Assembly: GCF_036002945.1 (NCBI RefSeq)
Contig: NZ_CP108529.1
Coordinates: 8,179,001-8,243,000, forward strand
Length of the DNA stretch: 64,000 nt
Reading direction: 5' to 3'
From: Streptomyces sp. NBC_01224
GTDB lineage: Bacteria > Actinomycetota > Actinomycetes > Streptomycetales > Streptomycetaceae
The notes under the pieces were generated by a model. It was not told where the DNA came from. It was given only the letters and a program-made list of their open reading frames with translations, and did no database searches. Shown here piece after piece: positions 9,122 to 16,808 of the stretch. Position numbers and translations under genes: made by a program. How positions within the stretch are numbered: the stretch's first letter is position 1; the number at the start of each line of letters is the position of its first letter.

Positions 9122-9724
9122 ATGCTGCATCACCAGGGCGCCCCTACCGTACGTCCCATCATCGACGCCGACATTCCGACCGCTGTCGAGACCCTCGCTC
9201 GGGCCTTCGCCGACTACCCCTACACCCGGCACGTGGTCGCCGCAGACGACCACGAGGGCCGGATCCGACGCTTCCAGGAACTCTGCTTGACCCGCGTTGG
9301 GATGGTGTGCGGCCGTGTGTGGGTTGCCGACGCCGGCCGCGCCGTCGCCGTGTGGGCCATTCCTGATCAGGACCCCTCACCCGCCTTTGCCGAGATCGGC
9401 CCGTTGCTGGGCAGCCTTGCCGGTGACCGGGCGGCTGCTTTTGAGTCTGCGGAGCAGGCCGTCGCTCCGTACCGGCCACAGGAGCCTGGATGGTTCCTCA
9501 ACACGGTGGGAGTCACCCCTGAAGCCCAGGGGCAGGGCCTTGGCAGTGCGGTGCTGGTCCCCGGCATCGAGGCGGCCGCACTCGCCGGGTACCCGGTATT
9601 CCTGGAGACCTCCAGCGAGCGGAACGTGAAATTCTACGAGCGCCTCGGCTTTGAGGTCACAGCCGAGGTCGTTCTCCCCGACAACGGCCCCCGCACGTGG
9701 TGCATGCGCAAGGACCCCCGATAG
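9122..9724 (+). CDS. GNAT-family N-acetyltransferase
   Basis: 200 residues. The N-terminal segment VETLARAFADYPYTRHV is typical of GNATs close to the DUF/YitI-like group. The acetyl-CoA site is LNTVGVTPEAQGQGLGSAV (Q-G-Q-G-L-G) and the last strand-helix is FLETSSERNVKFYERLGF. No strong ribosome site is visible. It stands alone, with a tandem repeat and an IS256 remnant just downstream. Confidence 0.85.
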   Translation: MLHHQGAPTVRPIIDADIPTAVETLARAFADYPYTRHVVAADDHEGRIRRFQELCLTRVGMVCGRVWVADAGRAVAVWAIPDQDPSPAFAEIGPLLGSLAGDRAAAFESAEQAVAPYRPQEPGWFLNTVGVTPEAQGQGLGSAVLVPGIEAAALAGYPVFLETSSERNVKFYERLGFEVTAEVVLPDNGPRTWCMRKDPR

Positions 9725-9759
9725 AACTGCGGGGCTGCCGCGGCGCCAGCGCCCTCGGA

Positions 9760-9786
9760 ACCCAAGCAACCCAAGCAACCCAAGCA
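9760..9786. repeat. Three tandem copies of a 9-base unit
   Basis: ACCCAAGCA is repeated three times without mismatch, directly between the GNAT gene and the IS256-like remnant. The copy number is too small for an array of known function. Confidence 0.8.
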
Positions 9787-9849
9787 TAGGGACTACTCGA
9801 CTCCGTCGCCCCCACCCGCCCCGCTCGTCATCGCCGAGCAGCCGTTGAT

Positions 9850-10127
9850 CTCGGGACTGTAAAACGTTCGGTGTAACTCCCGATCATGGAAGATGCATCG
9901 ATGACCAGCAACAACGTGACCGAGGTCGAAACCGTCGAGCCGTCTGACGCGGCGCCGTCGAAGTCTGTGGACGACCGGCTGATTGATGAGCTGGTGGGCC
10001 GGGCTCAGGCCGAGGGCCTTCAGCTGACCGGCGAGGGTGGGCTGCTCCAGCAGCTGACCAAGCGGCTCCTGGAGTCCGCCCTCGAGGGCGAGATCACCGA
10101 CCACCTCGGCTATGAAAAGCACGTCAC
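9850..10127 (+). mobile_element. IS256-family left end with truncated transposase
   Basis: The start carries the typical IS256 terminus (GGGACTGTAAAACGTTCGGT near 9854), followed by a coding start at 9886 or 9901. About 75 residues of the transposase N-terminus remain, ending in EGGLLQQLTKRLLESALEGE and ITDHLGYEKH. The catalytic domain is gone. The frame passes without spacer into an unrelated integrase fragment, which marks a recombination junction near 10127. Confidence 0.85.
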
Positions 10128-10366
10128 ATGAACACGCTTGCATTCGATGCCCAGTCCTACAAGTGGACCCCAAAATGTTGGCCCGGCTCGACGAGATAGA
10201 AGATGACCTGATCACCCGTCGCCAAAGAGCAGAAGTAGAAGGGTGGCGAGGTGAGACCGAAGGAATCGATCTCACCCTGTCCTTCCTACGAGAGAAACGT
10301 TCCCACACCCAGCGTTTCACCTGCCGCGTCAATCTCGGCCTGCCCACCCTGCGTCAGCAGCGATAG
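10128..10366 (+). pseudogene. C-terminal fragment of a tyrosine-recombinase-type integrase
   Basis: The frame reads HACIRCPVLQVDPKMLARLD, then EDDLITRRQRAEVEGWRGE and EGIDLTLSFLREKR. I recognise this as the small Cys-containing tail found behind the catalytic domain of some Streptomyces integrases. No catalytic residues are present. It is joined directly to the IS256 fragment. Confidence 0.6.
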
Positions 10367-10398
10367 GACCTTCAGCATCAGCTCTGCACCATCGAGCG

Positions 10399-10480
10399 GT
10401 GGTGCAGAGAATCACCCTCATGACCAGGCGCATCACCCACCGGCAGTCCCACCGCGCCGGCAAGCCGGCCTCTCGCGAAC
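10399..10480 (+). pseudogene. IS5-like transposase C-terminal scrap
   Basis: A short frame reads RITLMTRRITHRQSHRAGKP. It closely resembles the scrap on the other strand at about 14015-14160 (AAITLMTRRITRRSSRRSGQ). Both look like tails of the same IS5-type transposase family. Confidence 0.5.
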
Positions 10481-10619
10481 ACACTTGGGACCGACCGCGG
10501 TCCTTACGGGGAACGCCGACCTCACCGTCAGGATTCCCCGGCTCTCCCACGGCTGGTCCGGTCTCGCATCGTTCCGCGCGGCGTGTATGGAAGGTGCGGG
10601 GTGGAGCCGTCCTTCCCGT

Positions 10620-11384
10620 TCACTCCTGCCTGCGGCGCAGGTCGTTGATCCGGGTGAGTACGTCCTCGACATGCGGGCGAACCCGGGTCTTCAGCTCATC
10701 GCTCCAAGTCTCGTCCTGGTAGTGGCAGGTGCGGTAGAGGTTCCGTGCGTGCTCCAGGACGGTGCGGTGTTCCGGGGACAGACGGGCGAGAGCCCAGTCG
10801 GCGGCGGCGTCCTTCGGTTTGATCTCGCCCGTGGCGAGGGTGGCCCAGATGCGTGCAAGGGTCAGCAGGACGTTGCGGGTGTCCTCATCCAGCTCGGTCA
10901 GGAGTTCGGGGATGCCCGCGACGCTAGCCCGGACAAGATCGGCGTGCGGCACAGGGGCGAGCACCTCGGCCGGACGCGGGCCGGTCAAGGGGCGATCACC
11001 CGACAAGGCCATTGTGAGCACCAGGGCCAGGTCCGGCATCGGGCCGGGCTGTGGAATGCCTCCCGCCTCATATTCTTCGCGCAGCCACTCGCCATAGAGG
11101 AAGTCCCCGGCCGGCGGGAACCTCCAGGGGCGGACCTCGGACTGGACAACGACGGTGAGTTCGACCGGCCGGACCGTGGACGTCAGGCCGGAGATCTCCA
11201 GCAGACCCTCCAACAGCGACCGCCGCTGACGGTTTCCCAGACTCCTGCGTGTGACGGCCAGGACGTCCAGGTCACTGGCCGGGGCGAGACCCCCGAGCAC
11301 GGCGGACCCGTGGAGGTACATGCCGACAAGCTCCGGCCCCACTGCGTCGCGGACGAGTTCGACGGTCCGCTCAAGCTGATCCAT
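10620..11384 (-). CDS. Aminoglycoside 3''/9-nucleotidyltransferase-like protein
   Basis: Starting at the ATG at 11384 the 254-residue product matches the AadA/ANT(9) layout. An N-terminal nucleotidyltransferase domain has MYLHGSAVLGGLAPASDLDV, with the Gly-Ser pair at residues 26-27 and metal-binding Asp38 and Asp40. An alpha-helical C-terminal domain has LLTLARIWATLATGEI and KDAAADWAL. Enzymes of this family adenylylate spectinomycin or streptomycin; which drug, if any, is modified here is not visible. The start codon overlaps the stop of a short upstream frame (TAATG). The gene is intact and isolated among transposon debris, which suggests acquisition by transfer. Confidence 0.8.
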   Translation of the reverse strand: MDQLERTVELVRDAVGPELVGMYLHGSAVLGGLAPASDLDVLAVTRRSLGNRQRRSLLEGLLEISGLTSTVRPVELTVVVQSEVRPWRFPPAGDFLYGEWLREEYEAGGIPQPGPMPDLALVLTMALSGDRPLTGPRPAEVLAPVPHADLVRASVAGIPELLTELDEDTRNVLLTLARIWATLATGEIKPKDAAADWALARLSPEHRTVLEHARNLYRTCHYQDETWSDELKTRVRPHVEDVLTRINDLRRRQE

Positions 11385-11386
11385 TA

Positions 11387-11720
11387 CATCAGTGTCGTAC
11401 ACGCGCGTTCGCTGCGACCCTGCCAGCCCCGGAGCGGGGCACACCGCCCCGAGGGGAGGTAAGCCCGACAGACAGCACGAACAGCCTTTGCATGAAATCC
11501 CGGCCCTGCATCGTGCGTGAGGTTCAGGAACAGGTTGTCAAGCAGGTGCGGACCGCATCCCGCATGCCCGCCTACCTTCAGCTGTTCCCGGTCCAGCGCG
11601 GTCAGGTCCAGGGTGTGCGGGAGGAAGACGACGACGTCGCTCCACTGACGCAGGAGCGGAGCCTGGTGTGGACGGCTCCCGGGGTGTATGCCGAGGGCCG
11701 CGAGGGCCTGGCAGCGGCCA
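11387..11720 (-). other. Unassigned open frame, possible gene remnant
   Basis: One minus-strand frame without a good start includes WSDVVVFLPHTLDLTALDRE, with near-uniform G/C third positions, then HAGCGPHLLDNLFLNLTHDA. Bias and amino-acid composition look coding, but the later part weakens. Its stop overlaps the start of the nucleotidyltransferase gene. I do not recognise the family. Confidence 0.25.
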
Positions 11721-11824
11721 TCTCAACGCGCTGTCAGCCCGCAACAGGCATCCACTCACACGCTGCTGCGGCAAGAGCGGGCTGTGTGGACAGTGGTGGC
11801 CGTGAGATAGAAGGCGTCAGGACG

Positions 11825-12336
11825 TGTGGGGCTCGAAAAGTCGTCGCTGCAGGTCACGCGGCGTATCGATACTCGTTGATGATGCCGCCGAGGACCCTGG
11901 TGCGGAGCAGGCTTCGGTCGTCGAGGTCGTGCACGGTTGCGGGCTGCTCGGTCGTGCTGGGCGGTAGCTGTTGCCGGGATCGGTGCGGCCGGTGTCCGTT
12001 GTAGTGGTCCTGGTAGTCAGTCAGGACCTTCCTGGCGTGTTTCTCGCCCAGGATCAGGACGTGGTCGAGGGCCTCGCGGCGGATGGTGCCGATCACGCGT
12101 TCGCAATGCGCGTTCATGCGCGGTGCCCGGGGCGCGCTGAGCAGCACCTGAGTGTCCTCGGCGGTGAAGACGGCATCGAAGGCGTCGGTGTACTTGCTGT
12201 CGCGGTCGCGTAGCAGGAACCGTGGCCCGGCGCCCCGCTCGCCGAGGTCGGCAGCGATGTTCCGGGCCTGTTGTGCCGCCCACTGCGCGGTGGGGTGCGC
12301 GGTCACCCCGGTGAGGTGCAGTCTCCGGGTGCCGTG
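11825..12336 (-). mobile_element. Truncated copy of the rve-type insertion sequence
   Basis: These 512 bases are nearly identical to 25808-26319 (about half a dozen mismatches) and lie in the same orientation. They contain one IS terminus (TGTGGGGCTCGAAAAGTCG) and the C-terminal part of the integrase-core transposase (FLLRDRDSKYTDAFDAVF; MNAHCERVIGTIRREALDH; VLGGIINEYRYAA). The other half of the element is missing; at 12337 the sequence changes to a fragment of an oxidoreductase gene. Confidence 0.9.
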
Positions 12337-12339
12337 GGT

Positions 12340-12465
12340 CATCGACTACGCCGACGTCCCCCGCGACGACATCGCCCCCGTCCTCGCGGAACTCGTGCGC
12401 CAGCCCGGCATCCGCCGCCGCATCCTCGAACTCACCGCAGGACCCACCCCCATCGCGGACGCCGG
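12340..12465 (+). pseudogene. C-terminal fragment of an NAD(P)H-binding (NmrA/SDR-like) protein
   Basis: The frame reads IDYADVPRDDIAPVLAELVR, then GIRRRILELTAGPTPIADA. This is the characteristic C-terminus of actinobacterial atypical SDR/NmrA-like reductases (ADV-x-R-D-D ... LELTxGxTPI). It is truncated by the IS copy on the left and ends in a hexanucleotide repeat on the right. Confidence 0.6.
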
Positions 12466-12472
12466 TGCCTGC

Positions 12473-12494
12473 GCAGTTGCAGTTGCAGTTGCAG
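12473..12494. repeat. Hexanucleotide tandem repeat (GCAGTT), about 3.7 copies
   Basis: Perfect GCAGTT units sit exactly at the junction between the oxidoreductase fragment and the DUF5655-like fragment. On the minus strand the repeat encodes alternating Gln and Leu. Slippage or a repair event at the junction is plausible. Confidence 0.75.
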
Positions 12495-12610
12495 CTCCCG
12501 GTCGCAGGTTCCGTGGTGGCCGATGCCCGTCATGTCCCCCGTGAAGCCGGGGACGAGGTCGACCTCTTTCGGGGCGGCTTTGAGGTAGACGAGTGTGCGA
12601 AGCCGCGGCA
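12490..12610 (-). pseudogene. DUF5655-like fragment
   Basis: The minus strand encodes RTLVYLKAAPKEVDLVPGFT, then GDMTGIGHHGTCDREL. This matches the strand-helix pattern of the DUF5655/predicted-transport-protein domain that closes some nuclease-associated proteins (LVYLKxxPxxVxLxxGFTxDVxxIGHxGTGDLE). Only this piece survives, and the opposite strand begins an integrase fragment at the same point. Confidence 0.5.
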
Positions 12611-12857
12611 GTGGCAGGCGGAGCGCAGGGATGGCTTCCATGTGCTGAGGCACACGTACACCTCGATCGTCCTTGAGGGTGGGGAGTCCGTGGTGACACT
12701 GGCCAGGTGGCTGGGGCACTCGTCTGCAACCATCACGCTGGACCACTATGCCCACTTCGTGCCGGAGGCGCGTTGCCCGATCGACAGTCTGCTCGATGGT
12801 CAGGCCAATGGAGGCATGGTTCCAAACTCCGCAGATTTTCCCCCGGCTCGTCCGTGA
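12605..12857 (+). pseudogene. Tyrosine integrase C-terminal fragment
   Basis: The frame contains the catalytic box FHVLRHTYTSIVLEGGESVV, the WLGHSSATITLDHYAHFVPE segment with the second His and the nucleophilic Tyr, and a natural-looking C-terminus ending at 12857. The N-terminal arm-binding and core-binding regions are missing. It resembles integrases of Streptomyces integrative elements. No tRNA or att site was found beside it, so the element has been lost or broken. Confidence 0.75.
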
Positions 12858-13576
12858 GCGCGCCATCTGCGCGTCTGCACGTGTTCAAGTGACAAGGATT
12901 CAGGGCATGCTCACTGCTTGTCTCAGTCTCCAGGGCACCTTCGTCATGAAGTTGTCTACCATGTCGCGCTGGCCTGGAGCGATGCAGCTTTATTCGCCTC
13001 TGACCAGCGCAGATGAATCTTTCAGGGTCTTTCAGGGGCGTGCAGTCTTATGTAGTCGATTCTCCCCAGACGCTCCCCAGCAGCGCTGATCCTCCCCAGA
13101 TTCTCCCCAGGGAGGGCCGCCGTGACGGACGGCGGGAGATGAAACTTGGCGCCGTCGCAGGCACGCTGAGTGACTGTAGCGGGCGCTCAGCCGGCATCCC
13201 TGGGTTGATCTCGGTTCCAAGATCTCCGCCTGTGCGTACCCATCCCTTCGAAGGCGCTGCGCCCGGCCACTGATAGCGAGACGGCTGTCCGCCCTGGGCC
13301 GCACGGTCCCACCTGGCACAGGTTGTAGATCGTGTCTTGTGCGGTACAGGGTGGTCCAGGTGACGCGCGTAAGTGCAGGTCAGGCCCCTGTGGTCCATGA
13401 GCGTCTACGGCGTTGGTGATAGCCATGTGAGAGATGCGTACCCCCGTCGGCAGGTGCCGACGGGGGTTCTGCGTGTCGCGGCGGGTCTCTCTGCGGGGCG
13501 ATCGATGTGGCCTGTCGGGTCGGGGCATCTACGTCCCTTCTGCTGGGGGCGGGCGTTGACGACGCTTCGGGTGCGT
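12858..13576. other. Non-coding stretch behind the integrase fragment
   Basis: Apart from four CTCCCCAG octamers at about 13064-13107 and the hairpin listed separately, I see nothing here. Open frames lack motifs, and no tRNA-like fold was recognised. Confidence 0.4.
13441..13466. terminator. Strong GC-rich hairpin
   Basis: A perfect 12-base stem (CCCCCGTCGGCA at 13441-13452 with TGCCGACGGGGG at 13455-13466) has a 2-base loop, followed by TTCTG. It resembles a Streptomyces intrinsic terminator, but no obvious gene ends next to it. Confidence 0.5.
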
Positions 13577-13729
13577 TCACTGAGGTTGCCGTCTGCGGAT
13601 GGGGAGGACACTTAGGGCCATGACGGTGCCGTCGTCGTGAAAGGAGATCGGCCCGTTCCATCGGCCGGTTTTGTGGGTGTTGTGCGGGGTGGAGCGGCTT
13701 TGGAAGGCGGCTTGACGGTATTCCTCCAC
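13577..13729 (-). CDS. Possible 50-residue protein of unknown function
   Basis: A GTG at 13729 opens a 50-codon frame with coding-like composition: EEYRQAAFQSRSTPHNTHKT, then GRWNGPISFHDDGTVMALSV and a basic RRRQPQ end. The frame is preceded by a stop four residues before TGPSKKG, so it may be either a small gene or the C-terminal remnant of a larger one. I do not recognise the family. Confidence 0.3.
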   Translation of the reverse strand: MEEYRQAAFQSRSTPHNTHKTGRWNGPISFHDDGTVMALSVLPIRRRQPQ

Positions 13730-13863
13730 GCGGCCTTTCTTGGACGGGCCAGTCTACGAACCCAGGGGCGGCCGACCGCCGAGTGCCGCCGCGCACGACT
13801 CGGCGGCGGGGGAACCTCAGTGCTTGCCGCAGGCGCCTGGCGGGTGAAGTCGCTGACAGACTT

Positions 13864-13973
13864 CGGCGGCGCTGGGAGAGTGGTGCTCAGGGCCGCGATT
13901 TCGGGCTGGTCCGAGGATTCGCTGACGGGACCTCGGCGGTGCTGGGAGAATGTGGTCAGCGCCGCCGATTCGG
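13864..13973. repeat. Two imperfect direct repeats of about 40 bases
   Basis: Both copies have the form CGGCGsTGCTGGGAGAntGTGgTCAG followed by GCCGCGATTTCGG or a near variant, about 65 bases apart (roughly 13866-13903 and 13935-13973). They lie in a stretch without a gene, next to IS5 fragments. Confidence 0.5.
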
Positions 13974-14014
13974 AAAATTCTGGGTGGCGGTGGTCCGGAC
14001 AGACGCCATATTGA

Positions 14015-14165
14015 TCAGTCCCGTTGAGCTTCGCGGGAGGCCGGTTGGCCGCTCCTGCGGGAAGACCGGCGGGTGATTCTCCTGGTCATGAGCGTGATCG
14101 CTGCCCAAGTGATCAACGACTCCGAGTGCTGGACCAGCCGCTCGTAGTCTCTTTCGCAGGTCGAG
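14015..14165 (-). mobile_element. IS5-like transposase C-terminal fragment
   Basis: The frame reads CERDYERLVQHSESLITWAA, then ITLMTRRITRRSSRRSG. This is the usual ending of a Streptomyces IS5-type DDE transposase. Nothing of the catalytic domain remains in frame upstream. Confidence 0.7.
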
Positions 14166-14204
14166 CTCGGGTGGCCGGCCGAAGCCCTGGGCCCTGCCCC
14201 GTCG

Positions 14205-14300
14205 TTCGAATCGCAGGCGGCCGATGCCCGCTGGGAGATGATCGAGCCGGTCCTGACCGCGTGGCATTTCGAGCGCCGCGTGCGCGGTGAACTCCATACC
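14205..14300 (+). mobile_element. IS5-like transposase N-terminal fragment
   Basis: On the plus strand ADARWEMIEPVLTAWHFERR matches the start of IS5-family transposases (D-x-x-W-x-x-I-E-P-x-L-x-x-W). It faces the C-terminal fragment on the other strand, so the original element has been rearranged rather than simply truncated. Confidence 0.5.
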
Positions 14301-14706
14301 GGTGCCCCCTTGTGCGACGGCGGTGCGCTGTCCACGGACGCCCCTCCCGGCGCGACCAACCAGAAGATCAGCCAGGCCGCTCGGTCAACGTGACAGCCCC
14401 GTCCGGGGTGTTGAGCTGTTGTCGTGGTCTCGATGCAAGGCCGTGGACGATCCGTTGCTGGGGATGGCCGCACCGGGATTGGGGGGAAAGCCGTAGTGAG
14501 TGGGGGCTACTGCTGCACATAGCGTCTACGGGGTGAGACATATACGGAACGGGGCGAAGAGATCCCCTTCGACAGGCACCGACCGGCCCGGTGTGCAGCG
14601 GTGTCGGCTGTCCCGCCGGGCGTGGTGGCGGTTGCCGTGCCCACGACGGACGCGGCACGTACGACCGGCACTTCCGATGACAACACCCAGCACCCAAGGA
14701 AACTTC

Positions 14707-16290
14707 GTGATCACCTCCAGCCCCGCCGTGCGCCGCCCCTCTGCGGTGGGCCTCGCCCTCGCCGCCTGCCTCGGCGCGGCCCCCACCGCCACGGCCGCGC
14801 CGGCCCCCACCATGTCGAAGTCCGAAGCCCGGCTCGACCGTTATTACGATCAGCGCCTGGGCTGGGGCAACTGCGCCAAGAGCTCGGGCGACACCATGGG
14901 CCGTGATCTGGACAAGGCCGGCGTGCAGTGCGCGGACGTCACCGTGCCGCTCGACTACGCCGACCTCCGGGGCCGTACGATCACCGTCGCGATATCCCGG
15001 CTCAAGGCCACTGACACCCGCCACCGCATCGGCTCGATCCTGCTCAACAACGGCGGCCCCGGCGGCACCGCCCTCGAATCCCCGCCGGAATTCCACGCGT
15101 GGATGAAGAAGGTTGGCCCGCGTTACGACATCGTCGGCTTCGACCCGCGCTTCGTCGGCCGCAGCACCCCGCTGGACTGCGGTTTGCCCGTCGGCACCAA
15201 TCTCTTCTCGGCCGGTCACAGCCGGGCGAGCTTCGAGCGCCAGGTCACCCTCCAGAAGGACCTGGCCGACAAGTGCCGGGCCACCAACGCCTCCGTACTG
15301 CCGCACGTCACCACCCGCAACACGGCCCGCGACATGGACGTCATCCGCGGCGCGCTCGACGAGAAGAAGATCTCCTACTTCGGCTACTCGTACGGCACCT
15401 ACCTGGGCACCGTCTACACCCAGATGTTCCCCGGCCGCACCGACCGCATGGTCCTGGACGGCGCCATCGACCCACGCAAGTTCGGCCCCCGGCTGCTCCG
15501 GGAGGCCGTCGGTGAGAACGAGCAGGCGCTCGCCGACTGGGCCTCCTGGGCTGCCGCCCGCAATGACACTTACGGCCTCGGCCGCACCCGCGCCCAGGTT
15601 CTCGCCACCATCGACCGCGTCATCAGGGCATCCGCGCGCGCACCGCTGACCGTCGGCAGCGCCCCGGATGCCTTCCAACTTGACGACACCAAGACCCCGT
15701 TCCTCCTGCTCGCCGGCCTCGACAGCGACACCGACGCGTCCCGCGCGGCACTCGGCGAGCAGGTGTCCGTGCTGAACGAGGCCGCGGCCGGGCAGCCGAC
15801 CCGGCTGTCACCGCAGTTCGCCGGGCTGCTGCGGTTCGCGCTGACCGGCGAGCAGTCACACCACGGCAGTGTGCAGTCCGCGGTCATCTGCGGGGACGTG
15901 GCCGCCCCGCGCGACCCCGAGGTCTACTGGCGGGCCATCGAGCGCAGCCGCGCCGCGTACCCGCGCTTCGGCGCGCTGGCCAACAACATCGGCCCGTGCG
16001 CCTTTTGGGACCGGCCCCGCGAGAAGCCCACCCAGGTGAAGCACGACGCCAAGGCACTGATCGTGTCCGCCACCGGCGACACGCGCACCACCCACAAGGG
16101 TGCCGTTGCCCTGCACGGCCTGCTGCCGAGCTCCAAGCTGATCACCCTCAAGGGTGCGAACCGGCACGCGATCTACGGGCTGTACGAGAACGCCTGCGTC
16201 GACAACAAGGTCAACCAGTACCTGGCCACCGGCCGGCTACCCGCCAACGACCGGACCTGCTCCAAGCAAGCCGGGCTTCAGCCCAGGTGA
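14707..16290 (+). CDS. Secreted tripeptidyl-aminopeptidase-like hydrolase
   Basis: 527 residues from the GTG at 14707. The start is chosen because the CAAGGAAAC ribosome site ahead of it is the same as in the paralogue at 18548. An export signal (about residues 1-31) is followed by an alpha/beta-hydrolase domain with oxyanion motif NNGGPGG (114-120) and nucleophile elbow GYSYG (Ser228). A late VSATGDTRTTH acid region and a KGANRHAIYG histidine complete the triad. It has the Streptomyces Tap/Slp layout, including a Cys-rich C-terminal cap (IGPCAFW). Such enzymes release N-terminal tripeptides outside the cell. It lacks the C-terminal anchor of its paralogue. Confidence 0.88.
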   Translation: MITSSPAVRRPSAVGLALAACLGAAPTATAAPAPTMSKSEARLDRYYDQRLGWGNCAKSSGDTMGRDLDKAGVQCADVTVPLDYADLRGRTITVAISRLKATDTRHRIGSILLNNGGPGGTALESPPEFHAWMKKVGPRYDIVGFDPRFVGRSTPLDCGLPVGTNLFSAGHSRASFERQVTLQKDLADKCRATNASVLPHVTTRNTARDMDVIRGALDEKKISYFGYSYGTYLGTVYTQMFPGRTDRMVLDGAIDPRKFGPRLLREAVGENEQALADWASWAAARNDTYGLGRTRAQVLATIDRVIRASARAPLTVGSAPDAFQLDDTKTPFLLLAGLDSDTDASRAALGEQVSVLNEAAAGQPTRLSPQFAGLLRFALTGEQSHHGSVQSAVICGDVAAPRDPEVYWRAIERSRAAYPRFGALANNIGPCAFWDRPREKPTQVKHDAKALIVSATGDTRTTHKGAVALHGLLPSSKLITLKGANRHAIYGLYENACVDNKVNQYLATGRLPANDRTCSKQAGLQPR

Positions 16291-16440
16291 GCGCACATTC
16301 CTTGATCAAGAACTTCCCTCAGGAGGAGCCACCCATCTTGAGGGGGGAGGTTCGGCAGGAACGGCCCGCCCCGCACACCGGCTGTTTCGCGCGGGGCGGG
16401 CCCGCGAGTGACGTTCTGACCCAGTGTCCGGGTTCGGGGG

Positions 16441-16735
16441 CCCCGCGGCAGTCCAGTGCGGAGTTCCGGTCCGACGCGATTGCGTCGTGGCGGGCTTCGG
16501 CTGGCAGGCGGACGCTCAAGGTCGTCGCGGCTGATCTGAACGCCGACCCCGAGACGCTGCGGACCTGGGTGCGTGATGCCGACGTCGTCCAGTCGCCGCC
16601 GGCGCGTCGCAGGACACCGAGTCTTGATCAAACCCGGACGGTTCAGTGGTCGCGGTGCTCCCCGGCTGGTTCGGGAGTGCTGGCCGATACCGAGGTCCGG
16701 ATGCTGCGTGAGCGGTTCGGGGGTGGGGACGGATG
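16441..16735 (+). pseudogene. IS3-type orfA remnant
   Basis: The frame contains SDAIASWRASAGRRTLKVVA and ADLNADPETLRTWVRDADVV, a transposase helix-turn-helix (x-L-x-x-x-P-x-T-L-R-x-W) followed by unrelated residues. No leucine zipper and no orfB follow. It separates the two paralogous hydrolase genes. Confidence 0.6.
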
Positions 16736-16756
16736 ACGGCGGGCCAGACGCTGGCG

Positions 16757-16790
16757 AAGGGCGGCACCCCGCCGAGGGGATGCCGCCCTT
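16757..16790. terminator. Hairpin terminator
   Basis: AAGGGCGGCA (16757-16766) pairs with TGCCGCCCTT (16781-16790), and CCCC/GGGG extends the stem past a one-base bulge. It lies 18 bases behind the stop of the minus-strand hydrolase gene. Confidence 0.65.
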
Positions 16791-16808
16791 GGGTTGCGCC
16801 GGTTCCGC

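Noticed and set aside
9760..9786. Short tandem repeats as a possible CRISPR array
   Set aside because: Only three 9-base units without spacers; no cas genes in the window.
11492..12004. A plus-strand 170-codon frame
   Set aside because: Covers a non-coding stretch and then the antisense of the IS transposase; no motif.
12605..13400. Attachment site and tRNA for the integrase fragment
   Set aside because: I found no tRNA-like sequence and no matching direct repeats that would define att sites.
14368..15678. A 436-codon minus-strand open frame
   Set aside because: Antisense shadow of the Tap-like gene; GC-rich DNA produces such frames, and it shows no motif or ribosome site.
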